From contig NZ_JAFMSZ010000001.1 in NCBI RefSeq assembly GCF_017916505.1, forward strand, positions 248,001 to 312,000: 64,000 nt of DNA, written 5' to 3'. The position numbers and the translations under genes were made by a program. Under the pieces are notes generated by a model. That model had not been told where the DNA came from. It saw only the letters and a list, made by a program, of their open reading frames with translations, and did not search any database. This stretch comes from Naasia sp. SYSU D00057 (GTDB taxonomy: Bacteria; Actinomycetota; Actinomycetes; Actinomycetales; Microbacteriaceae). Of the stretch, positions 57,423-64,000 are shown in pieces (within the stretch, counting starts at the first letter, position 1; every line of letters begins with the position of its first letter).

Positions 57423-59039
57423 TCAGGTGCGGGGCATCTCCCGCAACTGCGGACGCTTGAGGGTCAACGCGGTGACCGCCCGATTGTGCAGTTCGGTCCG
57501 AAGTGCGATTGCACCCTTCGCGCGATAGTTCTTCAAGAACTCGCCGTCCAAGAGGATGACCTGAATTGCAGTTGTCTCGGAAGCCCTCCTGGCGTAATCC
57601 AGCACCGACTTCGCGAAAGGGCCGGTAGTCACGATCGCGACAACTTGCGCCCTGAGCAGCGTCGCCATTCCTAATTCCTTTGCTAGGACGTCAAGACCGA
57701 CCGCACTCTTCTGGTTCTTGCACTGGAAAAGCCACCGCGAAAAATGAAGGTGGGCCCCTTCCGCAACGAGGTCAACTTCTGCCCCACCCGTTTCCACTCC
57801 ACGTTGCCGTAGTTCCACCGGCAGAAGTCCGGCTTCCGTCGCCAACCGAAGGGCAAGCAGTTCAAGGCCGATACCCTTGACGTGCTTATCCTCCGAATCC
57901 AGCATCGCCAGCACGTCGGAGAGCGGGGTACCCAGTTGCTTTTGAAGCTCCGGAGGGAAATCGCCCAGCTCGAGGCCCTCGACCAACTCGAGATCTAGAG
58001 CGAGCGCCTTCTCCGTCGGAGATATCAAGCCACCCTTGCCTCCTCGCCCTCCCTTTTTGACCTCCTGGTGGATCCATCCCTTTGCTACGAGTGGTCCATA
58101 GATGGTTTTCGCTACTTGAGCAGGGTCGAAGTCGACGCCGCCCTGGCGCAGCAACTCGAGCAACTCGGGTGACGGGATGGGCGTCGTGTTTCCGATCGCT
58201 CGGACACACAGCGCGACCACGACCGCCTGTTGCGCCGGGGAGAGCAGCCGCCACTCCGTTATGTCGTCCGCGCTCACGCCCGCTAACTCCACGAACCTGT
58301 CCTCATTGATGCCCCAGTTTGCGTCCACCACGTCAGCCACCGCGAGCCATTGACGCAATTTCCCGGAGTAGGAACTGTTGGTCGGGAGCGCGTAGCCTCG
58401 GCGAATCAACTCTTGGTCGACCGCCTTCTTCGTGACGATCCCATCGCGCTTCTTGAGTGCGCGAGCGACCTCAAGCACCTCGATACCTCGGCGATTCTTC
58501 AGAAGGAATCGAACGAACTCCGCGTAAGCATGAGGGGGCTGCTCCTTGAGGGCAAGGATCGCTTGCCCAAGCTCGGACAGTTCGATATTCACCAGAGATG
58601 GCCCAAGCAGGCCAGCCTGGCGCATGCCGGCGATAACGTTTCGGGCACGCGTCATTTGTTGCCTGAGTTGATCCTCCGGGTCCTCCTGCTTCTTCGCCGA
58701 GTTTAGGAACCACTCCTGCCGAATGGCCTCCACAATCTCGGCACGATCGGTGGAGCGTGCGACCAGTTCCAGAAGAAAGAGGAGAGCTTCAGGCCCTCCG
58801 AGTTGATCTGGGGTGAACTCGTTAAGAGCCGGGAGCCGGGGAGCGACGTCCGTCGACTCGAAGTTGTCGTCCGCCGCGGGGGCAGACGAGGACTCTTCAG
58901 TCCCGCCCTCTAGCTCTTCGTCGTTTCGACTCGCCTCGGGCAGGGGGACGTCCGCGCCCGGGACTTCTGAGTTCCGAGATGCCTCCCTCGCGTCAGCCTC
59001 CTCGGCATCGCCGCTCGAGGCTGGATCTAGTTCCGTCAC
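57423..59039 (-). CDS. Restriction endonuclease, Mrr-like C-terminal domain
   Basis: A 538-residue protein. An acidic, serine-rich N-terminus (residues 1-65) is followed by a helical region with winged-helix-like segments, and a C-terminal PD-(D/E)xK domain of Mrr type: GGAEVDLVAEGAHLHF then RWLFQCKNQ, giving the D...QxK pair, and ALVAIVTTGPF-like (here VVAIVTTGPFAKSVLDYA). The GTG start overlaps the stop of the methyltransferase gene (GTGA), so it is translated after its protective enzymes. Third gene of the modification operon. Confidence 0.82.
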   Translation of the reverse strand: MTELDPASSGDAEEADAREASRNSEVPGADVPLPEASRNDEELEGGTEESSSAPAADDNFESTDVAPRLPALNEFTPDQLGGPEALLFLLELVARSTDRAEIVEAIRQEWFLNSAKKQEDPEDQLRQQMTRARNVIAGMRQAGLLGPSLVNIELSELGQAILALKEQPPHAYAEFVRFLLKNRRGIEVLEVARALKKRDGIVTKKAVDQELIRRGYALPTNSSYSGKLRQWLAVADVVDANWGINEDRFVELAGVSADDITEWRLLSPAQQAVVVALCVRAIGNTTPIPSPELLELLRQGGVDFDPAQVAKTIYGPLVAKGWIHQEVKKGGRGGKGGLISPTEKALALDLELVEGLELGDFPPELQKQLGTPLSDVLAMLDSEDKHVKGIGLELLALRLATEAGLLPVELRQRGVETGGAEVDLVAEGAHLHFSRWLFQCKNQKSAVGLDVLAKELGMATLLRAQVVAIVTTGPFAKSVLDYARRASETTAIQVILLDGEFLKNYRAKGAIALRTELHNRAVTALTLKRPQLREMPRT

Positions 59040-60118
59040 GCAGCTACCTTCTCGCCAGCGCGAGCGAGAAGGGCCTGCGCGATGTTGGCGCCAAGCGCGT
59101 GCGCGAGGGCAGGCGGAACGGCGTTTCCGACCTGCCTCCATTGCTGCTCGACATTCCCGCTAAGGAACCAGTCATCGGGGAAGGTCTGCAGTCTTTTGAC
59201 CTCCTCGATGCGGAGGATCCGGTTTCGCCAATGGAAGGGCCCCATGTTGTTTGACCGGCGTGCCTGGATCGTCCACGACGGCATATCGGGGCTCAGTTTG
59301 AGGAGGAAGGACCAGTAGCGCTTCCGCCACTCGAACTGCGGGTTGGGGTGCCCCCGCTTGGCGGTGAAGAACAGGTAATTGTCGCCCGGCGGAATCTGCT
59401 CGAGGAGGTGACGATGCTTGCCACCGGCCACGTGTCCCTCGTCGCTCGCGAATTCCTCCGTGTCGAGGTCACCGATCGCCTCTCCAGAAGTACGCCAGGG
59501 ACGGTCCACCGCAAGGCTCGGCGTCTGCGGATCGTGATGCGTCGGCTCGGGCCACGAGTATTCCGCATCGAGTGTTCCGACGATGAAGAACCGCTGACGC
59601 AGTTGCGGCACCCCGTAGTCCGCTGCATTCAGCACTCGCGTGGAGCAGGTATACCCGAGCTCCCGAGCCGTGGCCAGAATGAAGTCGAGCGTCTCCGCGT
59701 GCACCTTGAAGGCCATGCCGGCAACGTTCTCGAGGAGGAAGGCCTTAGGCCGCAACCAACGCAACGTGTTCAGGTAGCCGCCGATGGTCACCTCCCCCAC
59801 CGGGTCGCTCATCGCACGAGGCTTGTCGGTTCGATAGAACCGGCTCTTAGAGAAAGGCGGGCAGGGCGGACCGCCGACCAGCAGATCGACGTCGCTCAAT
59901 CTGTCCGCGCCGATGAGCTTCTTCGCCAACTCCTCAGAGAAGTCCGCGATGCTGCCGAGATAGAACTTCGACTCGGGGAAATTGACGGCATGGCTTTGAG
60001 CCGAGAAGGGGTCGTTGTCAACGCCGCCCAGGACGTCAAATCCCGCGTTGCGAATTCCCAGGTCGAGCCCCCCGCACCCGGAGAACAAGCTCAAGGCGGT
60101 CAGGCGCTCGCCGCTCAC
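59036..60118 (-). CDS. DNA (cytosine-5) methyltransferase, second of two
   Basis: A 360-residue C5-cytosine methyltransferase. SAM motif LSLFSGCGGLDLG (8-20), catalytic cysteine Cys86 in GGPPCPPFSKS (83-92), ENV at 130-132, QLRQR at 172-176, and motif X GNAVPPALA. ATG overlaps the stop of the first methyltransferase gene by ATGA and its own stop overlaps the nuclease start. Confidence 0.95.
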   Translation of the reverse strand: MSGERLTALSLFSGCGGLDLGIRNAGFDVLGGVDNDPFSAQSHAVNFPESKFYLGSIADFSEELAKKLIGADRLSDVDLLVGGPPCPPFSKSRFYRTDKPRAMSDPVGEVTIGGYLNTLRWLRPKAFLLENVAGMAFKVHAETLDFILATARELGYTCSTRVLNAADYGVPQLRQRFFIVGTLDAEYSWPEPTHHDPQTPSLAVDRPWRTSGEAIGDLDTEEFASDEGHVAGGKHRHLLEQIPPGDNYLFFTAKRGHPNPQFEWRKRYWSFLLKLSPDMPSWTIQARRSNNMGPFHWRNRILRIEEVKRLQTFPDDWFLSGNVEQQWRQVGNAVPPALAHALGANIAQALLARAGEKVAA

Positions 60119-61239
60119 GCCGCGTGCCTAGCGTCGGATACTAGCGTCTGGATGGCCGCCGAGACCATGGCAGAACCCATGACAGCAGGCACTGCATTCC
60201 CAATCTGGCGAACCTGCTCGCGACGAGGTCCGGCGAAGCGATAGTCACGAGGGAAAGTCTGCAGAGCAGCTAGTTCAGGGATGCGGAGGCGCCGGCCGGA
60301 CCAGTGGAACGGCCCGGTCCAGGGGCCTGGGCTGGCCGGGATGGTCCAAGATGGGCGCTCGGGTGACAGCTTGAGCAAGAAGTTCCAGTAGCGTGTCTCC
60401 GCCTCGAAAGTCGGGCTGGGATGCCCCGCCCAAGCGGAATGGAACTTGTAGTTCATTCCGGGTGGAATGTCGGCGAGATGTTGCGCCCACCGGCCCTGCA
60501 CGACCTCGGCATCCTCCGCGAAGTCCGGTCCGTCGAACTCCGCGAGCGCGTCGCCCGAAGTCCGCCATGGCAACATCCCGTGCTCGGCCGTCTCGGCGTG
60601 AGTCTCTAGGGGTTCCTCCGGCATCCCATTCAGCGATCCAAGCAGGAAGACGCGCTGCCGCATCTGGGGAGCGCCGTAGTTGGTGGCAGTCGCGACCACC
60701 TTCCTCGTGGCGTATCCGGCAGCTTCCGCGTCGGCGCGCAATGCCTCGAAAATGTGCTTATTCCTCGGGTGCAGGATGCTCGGAACGTTCTCGAAGACGA
60801 AGGCGGAAGCTTCCGACTCTCGAGTGAGTCTCCAGAACTCGTGCACCAGGGTGCGGCGACTGTCCGGACGCGCGACGAGAGGTTCAGTGGGCTTCAGAGC
60901 CGCTTCCCCTCGAGCACGCGCGCGGCGATACGCCGCCTCGTCGCCCTTATCAACCCAGTAGGCCGCCTTCGAGAAAGGCTGGCAGGGAGCACCACCGATC
61001 ATGACGAAGTCGTCGGCGGCCGACAGCCCCGCTGCTTTCCGCAGTTGGGCGCCGGTCAGCGTGGTGACGTCCGCCTCCATGACATGCCCTCCATGGAGTC
61101 CCGGGTTCAGGCGCATGGTCTCGCAGGAGAAGGAATCGTTGTCGACCGACAGGCGTAGTTCGCCGCCAGCCTGCCCAGCACCGATCCCCAGTCCTCCTGC
61201 TCCGGCGAACAGGTCAATGATTGGCATCTGTCGTGTCAT
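60115..61239 (-). CDS. DNA (cytosine-5) methyltransferase, first of two
   Basis: A 374-residue C5-cytosine methyltransferase. SAM motif IIDLFAGAGGLGIG (7-20), catalytic Cys86 in GGAPCQPFSKA (82-91), ENV at 150-152, QMRQR at 191-195, and GNAVPAVMG near the C-terminus. It is distant enough from the next methyltransferase that the two should read different strands or sites; two C5 enzymes with one nuclease are typical of systems with an asymmetric recognition sequence. First gene of the three-gene operon. Confidence 0.95.
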   Translation of the reverse strand: MTRQMPIIDLFAGAGGLGIGAGQAGGELRLSVDNDSFSCETMRLNPGLHGGHVMEADVTTLTGAQLRKAAGLSAADDFVMIGGAPCQPFSKAAYWVDKGDEAAYRRARARGEAALKPTEPLVARPDSRRTLVHEFWRLTRESEASAFVFENVPSILHPRNKHIFEALRADAEAAGYATRKVVATATNYGAPQMRQRVFLLGSLNGMPEEPLETHAETAEHGMLPWRTSGDALAEFDGPDFAEDAEVVQGRWAQHLADIPPGMNYKFHSAWAGHPSPTFEAETRYWNFLLKLSPERPSWTIPASPGPWTGPFHWSGRRLRIPELAALQTFPRDYRFAGPRREQVRQIGNAVPAVMGSAMVSAAIQTLVSDARHAA

Positions 61240-61726
61240 GAAGTCCCTCGTCGTCCTAGGTGCAGCGTGGCCGTCAAGCTAGCGGGAGCCTCCGACACCA
61301 CCTCACAGCACCGCCTACGGACGCTAACGGCTGTGGCGGCGAGAGAGAGGGAGGGCGCATGAGTGTCATCGAAATGGAGCCGCCGAAGCCTCTCCGTGGG
61401 CGGCGTTAGCACCGGAGCGAACGACAATAACCCAGTCCGGCGCGTCTCCCAGGCATACCCACCGCCGAGGCCTGCTGGCTGGGGTATCTGAAGCAGGCGC
61501 TAGGCGCCTGGAAGAGGGCCTCAGTGTCGCAGCGCGACTGTGACAGTCTGTGGAACGGTCGTGGTTTCGACAACGGCACCGATGAGGTTCGCTCGTGGTG
61601 GAGAAAGACGTCAAGCCGTAGACACGGGATGGGTGTGACCGGCGGGCCGAGCACCCTGCGCGGGTGCGGCAGAGATCACTCGGGCTCATCAGCCGGGCGG
61701 AGGTGTGCGCCGCACCGGTCGAACGC
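61240..61726. other. Intergenic region upstream of the methyltransferase operon
   Basis: About 490 bases between the first methyltransferase gene and the end of vsr. Nothing gene-like could be supported; no controller-protein gene was found. Confidence 0.5.
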
Positions 61727-62152
61727 TCACGTTCGGGATCGGACCTCTCGGTCTCGCTCGATCCTTTCCAAGATGGAACGGACGATCTGCTCAGGCGCCT
61801 CATGCTCCCAGTACCGCAACACTGTCCACCCTGCCTGGCGGAGTTGGCTGTCGGTTTCGCGATCGCGCTCAACGTTGCGCTTGAGCTTCGGAAGCCAGTA
61901 GTCGCTATTGGTCCGCGGGTACGTCGCGTGTTGGGGGCATCCGTGCCAGAAGCACCCATCGATATACACCGCTATGCGTCGGCGGCTGAAGACGATGTCC
62001 GCCCTTCGTCGCCCTCCGAGCGGAGCGAGGTCGACGCGGTAGCGGGCGCCGGCGGCGTGCAGAAGCTTCCGAACCCGCAGTTCGGGCGTGGTGTCTCGAC
62101 CGCGGTTCGCCTGCATCGAGCGCCGCGCCCCGGGAGTGGACGCCCAGGACAT
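61727..62152 (-). CDS. vsr: Very short patch repair endonuclease (Vsr)
   Basis: A 141-residue mismatch endonuclease that nicks next to T in T:G mismatches arising from deamination of 5-methylcytosine. Landmarks: NRGRDTTPE, catalytic Asp52 in RRADIVF, YIDGCFWHGCPQH (63-75) and SDYWLPKLKRNVERD. Its presence fits the C5-methyltransferases encoded downstream. Divergent from the GHKL ATPase gene over a 77-base gap. Confidence 0.93.
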   Translation of the reverse strand: MSWASTPGARRSMQANRGRDTTPELRVRKLLHAAGARYRVDLAPLGGRRRADIVFSRRRIAVYIDGCFWHGCPQHATYPRTNSDYWLPKLKRNVERDRETDSQLRQAGWTVLRYWEHEAPEQIVRSILERIERDREVRSRT

Positions 62153-62229
62153 GCGAGCAGCGTATCGCGCCCCGACCGCGATGAATCGATATCGTCCTCC
62201 TAGCCATACACCCTGGGGGGAACAGATTC

Positions 62230-64000
62230 ATGGTCGAATCGACGCGCACTTGGGCGCCGAATCCCGAACTCGTTCGAGAAGTAGAGCAGCAGTTCGAGCG
62301 CGCCATCGCCTCGTACAGAGCGAACCCGAACCTGATCAGCGAGCACGCTAATCATGAAGAGTCGATCCGCGTCGGCGGGTACGCCAACCGCACGCTGCTG
62401 GAGCTCGTGCAGAACGCGGCGGACGCGATGGCGGGTGCCGGCGGCCCAGACGACGACGGCCTCGGCCGAGTCGAGATCATCCTCGATCCGATGTCGCGAA
62501 CGCTCTACTGTGCGAACTCCGGTCGGCCGTTCTCCAAGAACGGACTCATCGCCATCACGCATGCGCACTTGAGTGGCAAGCGCGGCGATGAGATCGGACG
62601 CTTCGGCCTCGGGTTCAAGTCGGTGCTCGCAGTCGCCGACTCGCCGCAGGTACTGAGTAGATCGGTCTCGTTCGAGTTCAACTCGGCGAAGGCGAAGGAT
62701 GCGATCCGCAATGTTGGATCGGCCGTGCGGCGACTTCCCGTGCTTCGCACGGCCACGCCACTCGATGCGGAGCGGCTGCACCAGGAGGATCCGATCGTGC
62801 AAGCGCTCGGTGACTGGGCGACCACGATCGTGAGACTGCCCAACATCTCGAACGTCGACAGGCTTCAGCATGAGATGCAGTCGTTCGCTTCAGAATTCCT
62901 GCTCTTCGTAGGTGCCGTCCGCGAGGTCCGGCTCCGCGTTCTCGGTGATCAGGGATTCGAAACGAGTCACGTTTCGCGGAGCCTCGGGGACGGGCTCTAT
63001 AAGATTGAGCGCCCCGACGGCAGTGGCGACGAATGGATCGTCGGCGAGCGCATGCACTCCCCCACCCCGTCGGCTCGTCGCGAGGTCGGAGAGGCCGTCT
63101 CTCGTGACCAGGTAAAGGTCAGTGTGGCCATCCCGGCGAAGTATTCGCAGCAACGGATCGGGCAGTTCTGGTCCTACTTCCCGCTTCGCGATGAGACGTC
63201 GGCATCAGCCCTGTTCAACGCTCCATGGAGCGTGAACGACGACCGAACCACCCTGCTCCGCAACGACTACAACCGCGAGATCCTCACGACGCTGGCGGAG
63301 ATGTTCGTCGAACTGCTCCCGCGCGTGAGCACGGCGGCGGATCCCGCCGCCGTCCTCGACTACCTTCCAGCGCGAGGACGGGAGGCCACCTACTTCGGGG
63401 ACGAGGTGCTTTGCGCACTGGTTCCGCGTCTGGCCGTCGAGACCGCGCTGATTCCGGACGGGCCTGGCCGGCTGCGCGTCGCTCCAGCTCTCAGGCCGCT
63501 CGACTTCGAGTGGGAGGCGCACGAGTCCGTTCACAGGGCATGGATCGCCTCGCCGAACACTGGTGACGACGTCCCGCACTGGCGGTGCTACGCAACCCCG
63601 AGGCGCATCGCAAGACTGCGTCAACTATTTGTGGTCAGCGTCGACCCGGACCGCTTCGACGATGACGGTCGGGACCTCCGACGGGCGCTCGACTCAGTGC
63701 CGAAGAGAGGGATCCTGTCGTGGCTCCGCGAGTGGGCCGAGGGCGGTGATATCGAGTCCGCTGCTAACGCGCTCAAATTTGTGATGGCGGATCGTGGCAA
63801 GCCTGAGATGGGTCAGGCCAGGGTGATCCCGACGAGCGATGGCGTGCGTTCGCTCAACGACAAGAGCCTGGTGTTCCTCAGACGAGCCGAGGACCTCGAG
63901 ATCGAGGGTGCTGTCTTCGTTGACCCCGAGTTCCTTGTCTATCCCGGCATGGATCGGATGCTCCGGGAAGCCGGATTCCGGGATCTCGATCCCGTCGCCA
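62230..64000 (+). CDS. Large sacsin/HSP90-type GHKL ATPase (partial, C-terminus outside window)
   Basis: At least 590 residues remain open to the window edge. The N-terminus has the GHKL nucleotide pocket: LLELVQNAADAM (N box, Glu58, Asn62), CANSGRPFSKNGL and IGRFGLGFKSVL (G-rich lid, 122-133), as in sacsin-like proteins. A MORC/MutL-like or Z1-linked partner role in restriction systems is known for such ATPases, and the position beside vsr and the methyltransferase cluster supports it. GGGGGGAAC precedes the ATG. Missing from simple reading-frame lists only because no stop lies in the window. Confidence 0.85.
   Translation, partial: MVESTRTWAPNPELVREVEQQFERAIASYRANPNLISEHANHEESIRVGGYANRTLLELVQNAADAMAGAGGPDDDGLGRVEIILDPMSRTLYCANSGRPFSKNGLIAITHAHLSGKRGDEIGRFGLGFKSVLAVADSPQVLSRSVSFEFNSAKAKDAIRNVGSAVRRLPVLRTATPLDAERLHQEDPIVQALGDWATTIVRLPNISNVDRLQHEMQSFASEFLLFVGAVREVRLRVLGDQGFETSHVSRSLGDGLYKIERPDGSGDEWIVGERMHSPTPSARREVGEAVSRDQVKVSVAIPAKYSQQRIGQFWSYFPLRDETSASALFNAPWSVNDDRTTLLRNDYNREILTTLAEMFVELLPRVSTAADPAAVLDYLPARGREATYFGDEVLCALVPRLAVETALIPDGPGRLRVAPALRPLDFEWEAHESVHRAWIASPNTGDDVPHWRCYATPRRIARLRQLFVVSVDPDRFDDDGRDLRRALDSVPKRGILSWLREWAEGGDIESAANALKFVMADRGKPEMGQARVIPTSDGVRSLNDKSLVFLRRAEDLEIEGAVFVDPEFLVYPGMDRMLREAGFRDLDPVA

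Noticed and set aside
1-64000. CRISPR arrays, rRNA, tRNA, insertion sequences with transposase, or attachment sites
   Set aside because: No regularly spaced repeats, no rRNA- or tRNA-like segment, and no transposase or integrase motif was seen on either strand.

Overview
The window looks like a high-GC actinobacterial chromosome, most likely family Microbacteriaceae (Micrococcales). Reasons: very GC-rich third codon positions, many GTG/TTG starts, a DUF222-HNH protein, DUF2510, excalibur and SHOCT domain proteins, and long operons joined by ATGA/GTGA overlaps. No rRNA, tRNA or CRISPR array was seen. Family calls below were made by eye and memory; no database search was run.

Layout. (1) 1-8901: a seven-gene carbohydrate operon on the minus strand (ABC importer, two oxidoreductases, GH36 alpha-galactosidase, GH13_18 phosphorylase cut by the window edge) with a divergent ROK regulator. 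(2) 9167-28466: the main discovery, a catabolic regulon for vitamin B6. Plus-strand genes 9167-14721 encode the lower pathway: MHPC oxygenase, HMPDC decarboxylase-type class II aldolase, FHMPC dehydrogenase and acetamidomethylene-succinate hydrolase. Minus-strand genes 20699-16381 encode 4-pyridoxolactonase, pyridoxal 4-dehydrogenase, a pyridoxine 4-oxidase-type GMC flavoenzyme and an M20 hydrolase. Plus-strand genes 21473-28466 encode a BMP-type ABC importer, pyridoxamine-pyruvate aminotransferase and an IclR regulator. Together they would import B6 vitamers, funnel PN/PM/PL through 4-pyridoxolactone and 4-pyridoxate, open the ring and release succinic semialdehyde, acetate, ammonia and CO2. 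Only a dedicated 4-pyridoxate dehydrogenase is not obvious. Two of the promoters share the same -35/-10 layout with operator-like TTCTCA half-sites.

(3) 28495-39364: general genes: an excalibur membrane protein, an unrecognised four-gene envelope module ending in an OmpA-like lipoprotein (29640-32736), a SHOCT protein, a GIY-YIG protein, sbcC-sbcD and two small hypotheticals. (4) 39559-48974: a second BMP-type importer operon with an amidohydrolase, a DeoR regulator, a BtpA/SgcQ protein and an FGGY kinase, preceded by paired 17-bp operator-like repeats; then a divergent APC permease (49177-50550).

(5) 50979-64000: an accessory, defence-like island with visibly less GC-biased DNA: a lone HNH nuclease, a patchwork of decayed second copies of genes found elsewhere in this window (APC permease, sbcD, the 111-aa hypothetical), a GIY-YIG/DUF2075 ATPase with a MazG-like pyrophosphohydrolase, an unknown protein, and a restriction-modification cluster with two C5-cytosine methyltransferases, an Mrr-like endonuclease, Vsr and a large sacsin/HSP90-type GHKL ATPase that runs off the right edge.
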